Shown here piece by piece: positions 16,940-26,206 of a stretch of DNA of 64,000 bases. Origin of the DNA: Cupriavidus sp. WKF15 (lineage in GTDB: Bacteria; Pseudomonadota; Gammaproteobacteria; Burkholderiales; Burkholderiaceae); NCBI RefSeq assembly GCF_029278605.1, contig NZ_CP119573.1, forward strand, positions 1,736,001 to 1,800,000, written 5' to 3'. Position 1 is the first letter of the stretch, and the number at the start of each line of letters is the position of its first letter. Below the pieces are notes generated by a model that saw nothing but the letters and a program-made list of their open reading frames with translations, searched no databases and was not told the origin of the DNA. The position numbers and the translations under genes are program-made.

Positions 16940-18487
16940 TCAGTTCTTCGCCTTGGGCATCTGCGATACGAGCGACAGATTGATGTCCATGCCCTCGATC
17001 TGGAAGTGCGGCACGATGAAGAGCTTCACGCGGAAGAAGCCGGGGTTGTCCTCGAGATCCTCGACCAGGACCTTGGCCTCGCGCAGCGGGTGCGAGGCCT
17101 GCAGCTCGTCACCCGGATCGGTCATCTCGGTGACGAGCGTCTTGATCCAGGTGTTCAGTTCCAGCTCCAGCAGGCGGCGATCCTTGGTGGTGCCGATGTT
17201 CTCGCGCTGAATCAGCTTCAGGTAGTGCGCGATCCGCGACAGCAGGAAGATATATGGCAGGCGCGCATTGACGCGGCTGTTGGCGGTCGCTTCCCTGGTG
17301 TCGTAGAGCGCCGGCTTCTGGGCCGAATGGGCGGAGAAGAAGCACGCGAAGTCGTGATTCTTGTAGTACGACAGCGGAATGAAACCCAGATTGGCGAACT
17401 CGAACTCGCGCGTTTCCGGGATCAGCACCTCGGTCGGGATCTTGGCCTGGTTGCCGGTACCCAGGTCATAGAGGTGAATCGGCAGGTCCTCGACCAGGCC
17501 GCCGGCCTGCGGGCCGCGGATCTGCACGCACCAGCCGTTCTTGATAAAGCTCTGCACCATGTTCGCGGCAAAGGCGAACGAGGCATTGGCCCACAGGTAG
17601 CGGTTGTGATCCGGACCCTTGACGGCTTCGGTGTAATTGAAGGCGCGCACCGGCACGGTCTCGGGACCGTAGGGCAGGCGGGCCAGGAAGTTTGGCAGCG
17701 TCAGGCCAATATAGCGCGCGTCGTCCGACTCGCGGAAGCTCTTCCACTTCAGGTATTCGGCGCGATCGAAGTAGTTGCCGATGTCGCGGATGCTGGCGAC
17801 TTCTTCCATCGACTCCTTGCCGAAGAATGCCGGCGAGACCGAGCCGATGAACGGCATGTGGGCTGCGGCCGAGACCTTGGAGAGGTTGCGCAGCAGGGCG
17901 ATATCCTGGGCGCTGCGGTCGAACGCATAGTTCGAGATGATCGAGCCGATTGGCTCGCCGCCCGGCGTGTCGTATTCCTGGATGTAGGTGTGCAGGTACA
18001 GGCCGCTCTGGATGACCTCGGGGGTGTCTTCGAAGTCCTGGCGCAGCGCGTCCTTCGAGACATCCAGCACTTCGATCTTGACGTTCTTGCGGAAGTCGGT
18101 CCGATCGACCAGGAACTTGAGACCGCGCCAGGCCGATTCGATCTGCTGGAACGTGTCGTTGTGCATGATCGCGTCCAGCTGGCGGCTGATCTGCTGGTCC
18201 AGATGCGCGATATGGAAATCGAGCAGGCTCTTGTCGAGGCGGTCCACCTGCTGCGACGAGTCCTGGATCATCTTCAGGAAGACGTTCATCGCCTGGGCGA
18301 CGCGTTCATCCAGCGACGATTCGGAGAGCGCATCGGCGCTCTGGAACGACTCCATCGGACGCGTGGTCGTGACCGGCATCAGGTGGATCTTCTCGCACAG
18401 GGACTCGTAGACGCTCTTGCCTGGCGCATCCAGGACGACGGTGCCGGTTTCGCCATGGGCGCTCGCGGCGATTTCATGCTTGGTCAT
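16940..18487 (-). CDS. tssC: T6SS contractile sheath large subunit TssC (VipB)
   Basis: The product is 515 residues. It carries the EvpB/VipB family blocks: DKSLLDFHIAHLDQQISRQ, ESAWRGLKFLVDRTDF, GSIISNYAFDRS and the C-terminal DPGDELQASHPLREAKVLVED. TssC pairs with TssB to form the contractile sheath around Hcp in the cytoplasm. It lies 31 bases after tssB in the left arm. All blocks are intact and the length is normal. Confidence 0.97.
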   Translation of the reverse strand: MTKHEIAASAHGETGTVVLDAPGKSVYESLCEKIHLMPVTTTRPMESFQSADALSESSLDERVAQAMNVFLKMIQDSSQQVDRLDKSLLDFHIAHLDQQISRQLDAIMHNDTFQQIESAWRGLKFLVDRTDFRKNVKIEVLDVSKDALRQDFEDTPEVIQSGLYLHTYIQEYDTPGGEPIGSIISNYAFDRSAQDIALLRNLSKVSAAAHMPFIGSVSPAFFGKESMEEVASIRDIGNYFDRAEYLKWKSFRESDDARYIGLTLPNFLARLPYGPETVPVRAFNYTEAVKGPDHNRYLWANASFAFAANMVQSFIKNGWCVQIRGPQAGGLVEDLPIHLYDLGTGNQAKIPTEVLIPETREFEFANLGFIPLSYYKNHDFACFFSAHSAQKPALYDTREATANSRVNARLPYIFLLSRIAHYLKLIQRENIGTTKDRRLLELELNTWIKTLVTEMTDPGDELQASHPLREAKVLVEDLEDNPGFFRVKLFIVPHFQIEGMDINLSLVSQMPKAKN

Positions 18488-18518
18488 GGGGCTGATTCCT
18501 CAAGGAAGACGGTGACAG

Positions 18519-19034
18519 TTACTGGGCGGACGGGGAAGCCGGAGCGGCCTGGCCGATCTTCTGCAGGTCGGCGCGCAGCCGCTCGGACAGGGTCGGGTCC
18601 TTGAGGATTTTTTCGAGTTCGCGGCGGAACATTGCGTTGTCGAGCAGGTTCGACTTCAGGTCGCGCAGCAGATTACGTGCGGCCATCAGGGCGCGCAGTT
18701 CGGGCACCTTCCCCGCCACCACCTCCGGCCTGAAGTCGTCCATCGACTTGAAGTCGAGATCGACCGGCAGTTCGGTGCCATCGCCAACGAGGGTGTTCTC
18801 GACTGCGATCTTCGCCCTGGGGTTGAAGTCGGCGAGGACCGAATTGAAATTGTTCTTGTTGATGGACACCTTCTCGCGCTCCGCGAGCGCCCGCGTGTCC
18901 TGACCGTTGCTGTAGTCGCCCATCACCAGCAGCTTGAGCGGCAGTTCGACCTTCTTCTGCGCACCGCCGGTATGCAAGTCCAGCTTGATATTGACTCGTG
19001 CCTTGGGCACTTCGTTTTGAAAACTTTCAGCCAT
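18519..19034 (-). CDS. tssB: T6SS contractile sheath small subunit TssB (VipA)
   Basis: The product is 171 residues. It begins with MAESFQNEVPKARVNIKLDL and includes VELPLKLLVMGDYSNG and the VDLDFKSMDDFRPE region typical of VipA. It is the first gene of the left arm. The 283 bases between it and vgrG are AT-richer than the surroundings and should contain both divergent promoters, although I could not identify clear promoter elements. Confidence 0.96.
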   Translation of the reverse strand: MAESFQNEVPKARVNIKLDLHTGGAQKKVELPLKLLVMGDYSNGQDTRALAEREKVSINKNNFNSVLADFNPRAKIAVENTLVGDGTELPVDLDFKSMDDFRPEVVAGKVPELRALMAARNLLRDLKSNLLDNAMFRRELEKILKDPTLSERLRADLQKIGQAAPASPSAQ

Positions 19035-19317
19035 TCTTTGGATCCTTTTTAATTCTGTCTCTAACGATTGCTAAGGCTTCAACAACGATCAGTACGGCGA
19101 ATTTTCTTGATTAGTACCACGCTGTCTGCTGCGGAAATATAGGACTTTTTCAGATCTGCACAGAATGTTGATTCAGATCGACGATTTGTGCGAAGACGAC
19201 GGAAGAGGGATTACGGCAGCAAGCAAAAGCGTCTACCGTGGGCGGCCAGACGCTGTGTGTCGAGCGATGCATTGCCTGTGCAGAAAGTTCGATCACACTG
19301 ATAACGGAGCGCAAACC

Positions 19318-21786
19318 ATGGCGGATCTGGGAAAGGAACGGAAGCCTTATGGCGATTCGCTGCCCAGGGGACTGACCGGTCGGCAGGCGTACTTTCTGAA
19401 GGTGGCCGGCACGGCAAGCGCGGCGGCGCTGTCGGTGATGTCATTCGAAGCGGTGGAGCGGATGGGCGAGCCCTATACCGTCACTGTTCAACTGACGCAC
19501 CCGCTGGCGCTTGACCGAGCCGACTATCTGGGCAAGGAAGCGACTTTCCTGATCGATCCCGCCGACGGCAGCGATCCGCGCAGGTTCGCCGGCTGCATCA
19601 CGCACTTCAGCGAGACCAGGCGGACTCGCGACTTCTGCGGTTACGAGATTGTGGTCGAGCCGCTCATCGCGCGCTTGCGCCTCACCCGGGCTAGCCGCAT
19701 CTTCCAGCAGCAGACCGCGCCGAAAATCATCGAAGCGATTCTGCGCCGGCATGGTTTGAAAGGCCACCAGTTCGTCTTCAAGCTTCGCCGAACATACCCG
19801 CAGCACAAGTTCCGGCTCCAGTATCAGATGACTGATCTGGCATACCTTCGGTTGCTGTGCGAGCAGGAGGGCCTTTACTTTTACTTCGCGCCGGGAAAGT
19901 TCGGCGAGACGGTGGTGTTTGGCGACGACATCGACCACTACCTCTACCAGCCGGAACTGCGCGTGCCGTATCGTGAGACGGCGGGACTCGAGTCGGGCCA
20001 GGAGACGGTGTTCTCGATCAAGACCCATGCCAGGACGATCCCCGAATCGTTCCGGGTGGCGGACTTCAATCCAGACAAGGCGTGGGAACGCCCCACTGGC
20101 GAAGCCAATGTCGCGCGCAAGGAGAAGACGACCTACGGTCAGTCCTATGTGTATGGCACCCACCATCTGGAATTCGACGACGCCAAGTGGGAGGCGCAAT
20201 TGCGCCATGAGGCAGAGTTTGCCGGCCAACTTGTCTATGCGGGGGAGAGCAATGTCCTCGCACTGTGTCCGGCGCGCATCCTGCGTTTGGACCTGGCGCT
20301 GCCCGACGCGCCAAACGGGCAGGTCATCACGCAGGTCATCCATCGCGGCGCGCGCGACGCGGCCTACCGCAACACCTACAAGGCCATTCCTTCGGACCGG
20401 CGCTTCCGCCTGCCGCTGGACGAAGACAAGTGGCCGAAGATCCAGGGGACGCTGAGCGCCCGCATTACCTCGCCGGGCCAGTACAAGTATGCCTACCTGA
20501 CCCAGGACGGCCACTATGTCGTCCGCTTTGATTTTGACTTTGACGCCTGGCCGAACGGCGGCGAGAGCGTTCCACTACGACTGGCCAAGCCGTTTGCCGG
20601 GGCGCTGCAGACGGGATTCCACTTCCCGCTGATCGACGGCACCTATGTGGACGTGGCCTTCCGCGACGGCAATCCCAACAAGCCGTACATCGCCAGTGCG
20701 CAGCACAACAGCCAGCATGCGGACTTGATCACGAGTCAGGATCGGTGGCTGTCGCGCAACGTGATCCGCACGCAGAGCAACAACAAGCTGCGCATGGAGG
20801 ACTGGGAAGGGCAGGAGAGTATCAAGCTCTCGACCGAATATGGGGGCAAGACCCAGCTCAACCTGGGCTATCTCGTTGACCATCAGAAGAGGAAGCGCGG
20901 CGATGGCTTCGAACTGCGCACCTCAGGCTGGGGAGCGATCCGGGGTGGCAAGGGACTGTTCCTGTCGGCTGATGACCAGCCGAATGCAAGCGGGCAGCAA
21001 CTTGATATGGACGCCGCACAGGGCTTGCTGCAGCAGGCGCTCCAGCAAAGCGAGGCGCTGGCCTCGGCCGCGAAAGCCGCACAAGCCATCGCAGCCGACT
21101 ACGGCAGGCAGAAGGTCCTGCTCGACGACACGCTGAAGAAGCTCAAAAAGGCTGGGATTCTTGTCAGTGCACCGGCTGGCATGGCGCTCGCATCGGGCGG
21201 CGACCTGCAATTGAGCGCGGCAGAGAACCTGATCGCCACATCTGGTGGCAACACCGATCTCAGCATACTCAAGCGTTTGACGGTTGCGGCAGGAGAGCTG
21301 GTATCCATCTTTGCGCAGAAACTAGGCATTAGATTGTTCGCAGCAAGAGGGAAGATTGAGGTCGAGGCACAGAGCGACGAGATGCGGCTGCTTGCAGACA
21401 AGAATATGACCATCACCAGTGCAAACGGGCGTGTCGTTATCGAGGCCAAGGAAGAACTGCTGTTCAAGTGTGGCGGCTCTTATCTTCGCATGTCATCGAC
21501 GGGGATCGAGGATGGCACGCGAGGGGAGCGGACGATCAAATCCGTTGCATTCAGCCGCCAAGGGCCGAGTTCACTGGCCCAGGAAATGAATACGTGGAAG
21601 CACGCGAACTTCCATGACAGCTACGTGATTCGCAACCCTTCCACGGGGGAGCCGCTTGCCAATACGCGTGTCGAGATCCTGCGTGGTGACGGCATCAAAC
21701 TCAAGATGATGACGGACTCGGCTGGGAAAACGCCGCTCCAGAAGAGTTTGTTTGTCGAACCCCTTCGTATCAGACAGATGGACTGA
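19318..21786 (+). CDS. vgrG: T6SS spike protein VgrG (TssI) with C-terminal extension
   Basis: The product is 822 residues from ATG 19318 (GGAG eight bases upstream). Residues about 1-500 are the gp27/gp5-like VgrG core (KVAGTASAAALSVMSFEAVE, then AYLRLLCEQEGLYFYF). A DUF2345-like beta-helical region follows (GMALASGGDLQLSAAENL, VVIEAKEELLFKCGGS). The last 60 residues (YVIRNPSTGEPLANTRVEIL to the end) look like a truncated transthyretin-like fold, a known effector-docking element in VgrG proteins. It heads the right arm, divergent from tssB, and is followed 29 bases later by the lipase gene, which suggests it carries that effector. Confidence 0.94.
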   Translation: MADLGKERKPYGDSLPRGLTGRQAYFLKVAGTASAAALSVMSFEAVERMGEPYTVTVQLTHPLALDRADYLGKEATFLIDPADGSDPRRFAGCITHFSETRRTRDFCGYEIVVEPLIARLRLTRASRIFQQQTAPKIIEAILRRHGLKGHQFVFKLRRTYPQHKFRLQYQMTDLAYLRLLCEQEGLYFYFAPGKFGETVVFGDDIDHYLYQPELRVPYRETAGLESGQETVFSIKTHARTIPESFRVADFNPDKAWERPTGEANVARKEKTTYGQSYVYGTHHLEFDDAKWEAQLRHEAEFAGQLVYAGESNVLALCPARILRLDLALPDAPNGQVITQVIHRGARDAAYRNTYKAIPSDRRFRLPLDEDKWPKIQGTLSARITSPGQYKYAYLTQDGHYVVRFDFDFDAWPNGGESVPLRLAKPFAGALQTGFHFPLIDGTYVDVAFRDGNPNKPYIASAQHNSQHADLITSQDRWLSRNVIRTQSNNKLRMEDWEGQESIKLSTEYGGKTQLNLGYLVDHQKRKRGDGFELRTSGWGAIRGGKGLFLSADDQPNASGQQLDMDAAQGLLQQALQQSEALASAAKAAQAIAADYGRQKVLLDDTLKKLKKAGILVSAPAGMALASGGDLQLSAAENLIATSGGNTDLSILKRLTVAAGELVSIFAQKLGIRLFAARGKIEVEAQSDEMRLLADKNMTITSANGRVVIEAKEELLFKCGGSYLRMSSTGIEDGTRGERTIKSVAFSRQGPSSLAQEMNTWKHANFHDSYVIRNPSTGEPLANTRVEILRGDGIKLKMMTDSAGKTPLQKSLFVEPLRIRQMD

Positions 21787-21815
21787 TCCGCCTAACCGTA
21801 CACCCGAACAACACC

Positions 21816-23609
21816 ATGGCCGAAGCGAGTCCCGTTTTTATCCATAGCGTCGTCGACGACAATGGCGACCTGTACAGTTCAGTAACCCTGACGCCGGCAG
21901 AGGATCAGCGCGAAAAGATCATTCTTGCCAAGCCTTACGTGATCCCCGTCCTCTTCCTGCCCGGCATCATGGGAACCAATCTCAGAAAGGGGAAAGGGAA
22001 GAACATCGCCTGGCGACCACCCAATGCAGACCTGCGGGGAGCGGCCGATCTGATTTGCCAGCTTTTCAGCTATGTATTCAAGAATACGAAGGATCGGGCC
22101 AATGATCTGGCCACTGAGACCGTTGAGGTTGACCCCAGTGGTCCAATTGATGCGGGGCAGAGCGGACTACCGAAGAATGTGCTGGTGGCGCGCGGCTGGG
22201 GTGCGTTGATGCGTTCGTCCTATCACCCGTTCATGGGGCAACTGCAACACTTCCTGAACTCGCTGGCGGAGTATGACTTCACGCGTTGCCAGGCCGACTT
22301 GAAAAACTGGGCAGCGGAGTTTGGGCAGGACCCACCTGGGGACTGGGGCGCGGAGGGTGGCGAGGCGTTGACCCGCGAGGAAATCCTCCATGCCGCCAAC
22401 TACCAGTTCGACGTGTGGGCCGGTGGCTATAACTGGCTGCAAAGCAACCGCGACTCTGGTGCGGCCATCAAGGATCTGATCGAGAACACGATCCTGCCGT
22501 ACTACAACGAAGGTAAGACGGTTGTGGTCGAAGACACCCCGGATGGCCAAGGGAACAATCAGTGCAGCATCCGACGCAAGAGGCCAAATCGCGCGATGGC
22601 GGAACAGGTCATCGTCGTCACGCATTCGATGGGCGGGCTGGTGAGCCGCTCGCTCACTGAAATCCACCAGTGCGACAAGGTACTCGGTGTTTCGCACGGC
22701 GTGCAGCCAGCTACGGGTGCGCCGGCCACGTACAAGCGCATGCGTTCCGGCTTCGAAGGAGCGGAACAGCTCTTTCTCGGCCGGAACGCGGCGGATGTGG
22801 TTGCCATCCTTTCGCAAGCACCCGGGGGATTGGAACTGTTGCCCACTGCGGACTACAACGATGGCAAGCCGTGGCTCAGGTTGCGTGACAAGAGGACCGG
22901 TGCAGATCTCATGCGGCCGCTGCCGATCAATGGTGATCCCTATAGCGAGATTTATCTCTCGCCGGAATGGTATGGGTTGGTGCCGGAGGGGAATCTCGGA
23001 CTGATGAATCCAGACGGCAAGAACGCGGAGTTACGGTCGGCGAATGGCATTAAGTCAGAGAGAGAGACGCCCCGCGAGGCCCTGAGTCGGACAATCGTTA
23101 AGTTGAGAGAATTTCATGAGTCTATCGATAAACGATACAAGGTACCTACCTATGCTCACTATGGCGTACAAGGTCGGCGCGATGCCGACAGCGACAAGGG
23201 CGGCCTGTTCGGGACGGGCGTGATGGCGAGTAAGGATCGGTTCACCTGGGGCGAGGTGGCCTGGGAAGGGGCAGGCATTGGTGCTCTGGAACCGAGCGGA
23301 GTCATCATCGCCAGCGACGATGGCAATGGAACATTGAGGACATCAAGCGGGCTTACCCTGACGATTGGCGGGCCCGATTGCCCAGGCGACGGTACCGTGC
23401 CGAGGTACTCCGGCGCGGCCCCAGGCAAGGCGGGGATTGCGATGAGTTTTGCACATGGGCAGGGTAGCCCTGGGCTGCACAACTCAGATTTTTGTTATGA
23501 CCACCAGGGCAGCTACGGAGACAAACATCAGCGTTCGCTTTATGCAACGATGTTTGCCATCGTCAAGATCGCTCAGCAAGCGCAATGGCACAAGAAGGAG
23601 TCGGCATGA
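21816..23609 (+). CDS. Putative T6SS lipase effector (alpha/beta hydrolase, Tle-like)
   Basis: The product is 597 residues without a signal peptide. An LPGIMGTNLRKGK block near residue 48 and the nucleophile elbow THSMGG (Ser271) mark an alpha/beta hydrolase of the LCAT/PGAP1 type. Asp525 in PGDGTVPRYSG and His residues just after it are candidates for the rest of the triad. The first position of the elbow is Thr, not Gly. Its place directly after vgrG and before a Tli4-like gene, with an ATGA overlap to the latter, makes it a phospholipase effector candidate delivered into rival cells. I cannot assign a Tle subfamily firmly; the immunity partner favours Tle4. No clear ribosome binding site precedes its ATG. 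Confidence 0.8.
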   Translation: MAEASPVFIHSVVDDNGDLYSSVTLTPAEDQREKIILAKPYVIPVLFLPGIMGTNLRKGKGKNIAWRPPNADLRGAADLICQLFSYVFKNTKDRANDLATETVEVDPSGPIDAGQSGLPKNVLVARGWGALMRSSYHPFMGQLQHFLNSLAEYDFTRCQADLKNWAAEFGQDPPGDWGAEGGEALTREEILHAANYQFDVWAGGYNWLQSNRDSGAAIKDLIENTILPYYNEGKTVVVEDTPDGQGNNQCSIRRKRPNRAMAEQVIVVTHSMGGLVSRSLTEIHQCDKVLGVSHGVQPATGAPATYKRMRSGFEGAEQLFLGRNAADVVAILSQAPGGLELLPTADYNDGKPWLRLRDKRTGADLMRPLPINGDPYSEIYLSPEWYGLVPEGNLGLMNPDGKNAELRSANGIKSERETPREALSRTIVKLREFHESIDKRYKVPTYAHYGVQGRRDADSDKGGLFGTGVMASKDRFTWGEVAWEGAGIGALEPSGVIIASDDGNGTLRTSSGLTLTIGGPDCPGDGTVPRYSGAAPGKAGIAMSFAHGQGSPGLHNSDFCYDHQGSYGDKHQRSLYATMFAIVKIAQQAQWHKKESA

Positions 23610-24502
23610 AAGCGGGATGGAGAACACGGGCGATTGGCCGGCACCTGGTTGACTTGCAGGGCGACGCGCGAACGATTGAAAGCTATAGGTTTAACAAGGT
23701 GCCGATTGAACTGCTGCCGGCAATCCGGACAGGTCAACACTTCAATGATTTGGTTGCTCGAAGGGAGCAGGAACTTCGAGCAATGCGAAAGAAATCGGGA
23801 GGCAGCCTGTTCATTGAGCGTGTGACCCACGCGAATGGATCGGTGACGCTTGTCTCTTGGCTGGACTTGGGCGTGGAGTACTACCATTTCGATTCCTACA
23901 TTCGAGCAGGGTCGAGAGCGTTGCAGTACTCGGGAGACGTGTCGCCGAGCCGCAAGATATCTGCATTGTCAGCCTGTGACGAGTTGGCGCGGGAATGGCG
24001 AGAAGTCGCGCCCGGAGAGATGCCAACGGGCCTTGGTTACGTGGCGGATGACACGATTCTGATGGACAGGGACATGAACCGGGAAAGCTGGGAGATGGTC
24101 ATTCAGTTGGCCGGTAAGCCCGATGTGTCATTCAAGATTTCCGCCTACGCGCAGTATCAGGTGGAGCCAGGCCTGCGACAGCGTGCCGGTGGCATCCTGG
24201 CCGGATTGCTGGGCGCGGTGGCCGGCGTCTCGCAACTACGAAACCGAGAGCGTCCGGTTGGCCCAATACAAGGCGATGAGATTCTGGTGGCGGGAACGCA
24301 GGATGGCAAGCGGACCTATGGGTTCAAATGGGAGGCGCCAGGCAAGGCAAATTCCCTGGCCGAGCCTAATCTGAATGCATCGTTGCAGGTCGGTGAAAGC
24401 GCCTACCTTACCAATAAAGAATCGTTTGCCAGTGACGATGAAGCACTGGAATTGTGGGATGCCGTGGTGGGCTCCCTGCGTTTGCGCCCGGGGGCCGTAT
24501 GA
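23606..24502 (+). CDS. Probable immunity protein to the lipase effector (Tli4-like)
   Basis: The product is 298 residues from ATG 23606, overlapping the effector stop by four bases. The C-terminal ALELWDAVVGSLRLRPGAV resembles the end of Tli4-type T6SS immunity proteins as I remember the family. The middle contains a Gly/Ala-rich hydrophobic segment (GGILAGLLGAVAGVSQL) that may contact the membrane. No clear N-terminal signal peptide is seen, although Tli immunity proteins commonly act in the periplasm. This is a point against or an unusual feature. The gene order vgrG-effector-immunity is the strongest support. Confidence 0.7.
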   Translation: MKAGWRTRAIGRHLVDLQGDARTIESYRFNKVPIELLPAIRTGQHFNDLVARREQELRAMRKKSGGSLFIERVTHANGSVTLVSWLDLGVEYYHFDSYIRAGSRALQYSGDVSPSRKISALSACDELAREWREVAPGEMPTGLGYVADDTILMDRDMNRESWEMVIQLAGKPDVSFKISAYAQYQVEPGLRQRAGGILAGLLGAVAGVSQLRNRERPVGPIQGDEILVAGTQDGKRTYGFKWEAPGKANSLAEPNLNASLQVGESAYLTNKESFASDDEALELWDAVVGSLRLRPGAV

Positions 24503-24747
24503 GCAAGTTCTTCTCTCGCCGCCGCATGCTTTTGTCCATGGCAGCCGCGTCGGTTTCGATGGCGGCTTCGGAACTATCGCTTGCGTCGTCTCCTAACCTA
24601 TCAGTTGGGGAGGCCATGCGCTATTTGTGTGAGGATGTCTTCCCATCGATTCACCAGAAGCGCCACGAATCCAGTGATGGTGCTGCAGGCTGGAGCCACC
24701 GCGCTCGTGCCACCACACATCCTCTCGTCTTGTGGAGGACGGAATGA
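24499..24747 (+). CDS. Small exported protein of unknown function, twin-Arg-like leader
   Basis: An 82-residue frame whose ATG overlaps the Tli4-like stop as ATGA. The N-terminus MSKFFSRRRMLLSMAAAS has an RRR motif followed by a hydrophobic Ala/Ser-rich stretch, like a Tat or Sec signal. About 50 further residues (NLSVGEAMRYLCEDVFPSIH) show no family I recognise. The C-terminus is low in character and may be a frame-shifted or truncated remnant of a longer immunity-like gene. The overlap argues that it is translated with the effector pair. Confidence 0.5.
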   Translation: MSKFFSRRRMLLSMAAASVSMAASELSLASSPNLSVGEAMRYLCEDVFPSIHQKRHESSDGAAGWSHRARATTHPLVLWRTE

Positions 24748-24759
24748 TCGGAGCGAGGC

Positions 24760-26025
24760 ATGGCGGTTGATTTCTCGCTTCTGCCGGCAGAAGAGCAGGA
24801 GATTGCCGAGCGGCCGTCACGGGTGGCATGGGCGATCGCGTTCCTGGTCATGGTGCTGGGAGGCGTATTGGCGGTCCTCCTGTCATGGCCGAAGCATTTG
24901 CCGACCCACACCTGGAAATTCTGGGCAACGTTGATCGTCTTTCCTGTGGGAGTACCGGTCTGGATCGTGCTGCGCAGGTATGGCCATCACGAAGGCCGCA
25001 AGCTCGACGTTCTAATGCGCAACGAGGCGATTCGCAAGTACAACGAGCACGTGTTTGCTGTCGCGGCGCGTCCGTTGGCAGTGCTCGGTGTGGCTCATCG
25101 GATCTCGTCAGATCGGAATGTGAACGCCCTGGCCAGCATACAGGCTGGTACTGTCAGGATCGGTACTCAGGAGCCTATCGCCAACGAAGGTGATCCAGTG
25201 AGGGCCCGCTGGTTGGAAGTGCCTGGCGTAGAGCTTGTGCCCGGTGGAAAAGAGAAGGATGATGATCGTCAGCGCAAGGCGATGCAATGGCTGTATTCAG
25301 AGTTGCTTGACGACCTTGCAGAACGAATTCGAGCGTTGCCTTTGCAAACAGGTTTCGGCGTTAGCCTATGGATCTCAGGTGGATTGCATAGGCAGGACCA
25401 TGCGGCGCTCTGGGAGAAAGCCTGGCAAGAACGTCAGTTCCGAGCCATGGACCTCATTGAGGAGGCTGAGCCAGCCGGTCTTCATGTCGTTGATGGCTGG
25501 CTTGACGAGATTGCTGGCCAAGGCAAGCGCGACGCGAGGCTGATCGTGGCCATTCAACTGCATCCGGTGCTGAGCGACACGCCGCCCCCTGATACGGCCG
25601 AAGCCGGTGTGGCGGTTCTGCTCATGCCGGATGAAGCGGCAAGCAGGCTGGCCGTGGAGCGTGAGGCCAGCCTCCATCGTCCAGTACGCGGTCCTGTTGA
25701 CCAGTCGAACGGCGCCCTGTTACATGCCCTCAAGTGGGGCGATACCAAGGCCTCGGACATAACGAAGGGTTGGCAGACCGGCTTTGATGCCGCAATGGCT
25801 GGAGTTCTGCACAGGGCAGCTATGCAGATTGGACTCGAAACACAGCCGATAGACCTCGATCAGACTGTCGGGCATGCCGGGGTTGCGGCATCTTGGCTGG
25901 CAGTCGCGTGCGCTGCTGGATCGTTGTCCGGCGATGCCCCAAGTCAGATCATTCTTGTCGGCGGGCCGGACGGCGTGGACGCCGCGGTCATTCGGCGGCA
26001 ATCACATGAGACGCGGCCCGTCTAG
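24760..26025 (+). CDS. T6SS-locus membrane protein of unknown function
   Basis: The product is 421 residues with two hydrophobic helices near the N-terminus (about 23-44 and 53-72) followed by a long soluble part. I do not recognise a named domain. GC content in 23-26 kb is visibly lower than in the flanking core genes, so the gene may have come with the effector module. It starts 12 bases after the small exported ORF and ends 181 bases before tssM. Proteins of this layout are often encoded just upstream of tssM in Burkholderiales clusters (recollection, not checked). A role in membrane-complex assembly or effector protection are both open. Confidence 0.7.
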   Translation: MAVDFSLLPAEEQEIAERPSRVAWAIAFLVMVLGGVLAVLLSWPKHLPTHTWKFWATLIVFPVGVPVWIVLRRYGHHEGRKLDVLMRNEAIRKYNEHVFAVAARPLAVLGVAHRISSDRNVNALASIQAGTVRIGTQEPIANEGDPVRARWLEVPGVELVPGGKEKDDDRQRKAMQWLYSELLDDLAERIRALPLQTGFGVSLWISGGLHRQDHAALWEKAWQERQFRAMDLIEEAEPAGLHVVDGWLDEIAGQGKRDARLIVAIQLHPVLSDTPPPDTAEAGVAVLLMPDEAASRLAVEREASLHRPVRGPVDQSNGALLHALKWGDTKASDITKGWQTGFDAAMAGVLHRAAMQIGLETQPIDLDQTVGHAGVAASWLAVACAAGSLSGDAPSQIILVGGPDGVDAAVIRRQSHETRPV

Positions 26026-26206
26026 GCAGACGGTGTGGGTCTGGATCTACCGCTGCGGGCCAACTCAGTTGGTACAGCCGAGCCCGAGACTGATACCGTC
26101 ACAGCACTCGTCGTACATGGATGCTTAAGTTCATAAGGACGGTTGACATCCACGTCGGCCACTCCAAATAGGCTCGATTCACGGGCATAAAGGTTTTTCC
26201 CGAACA

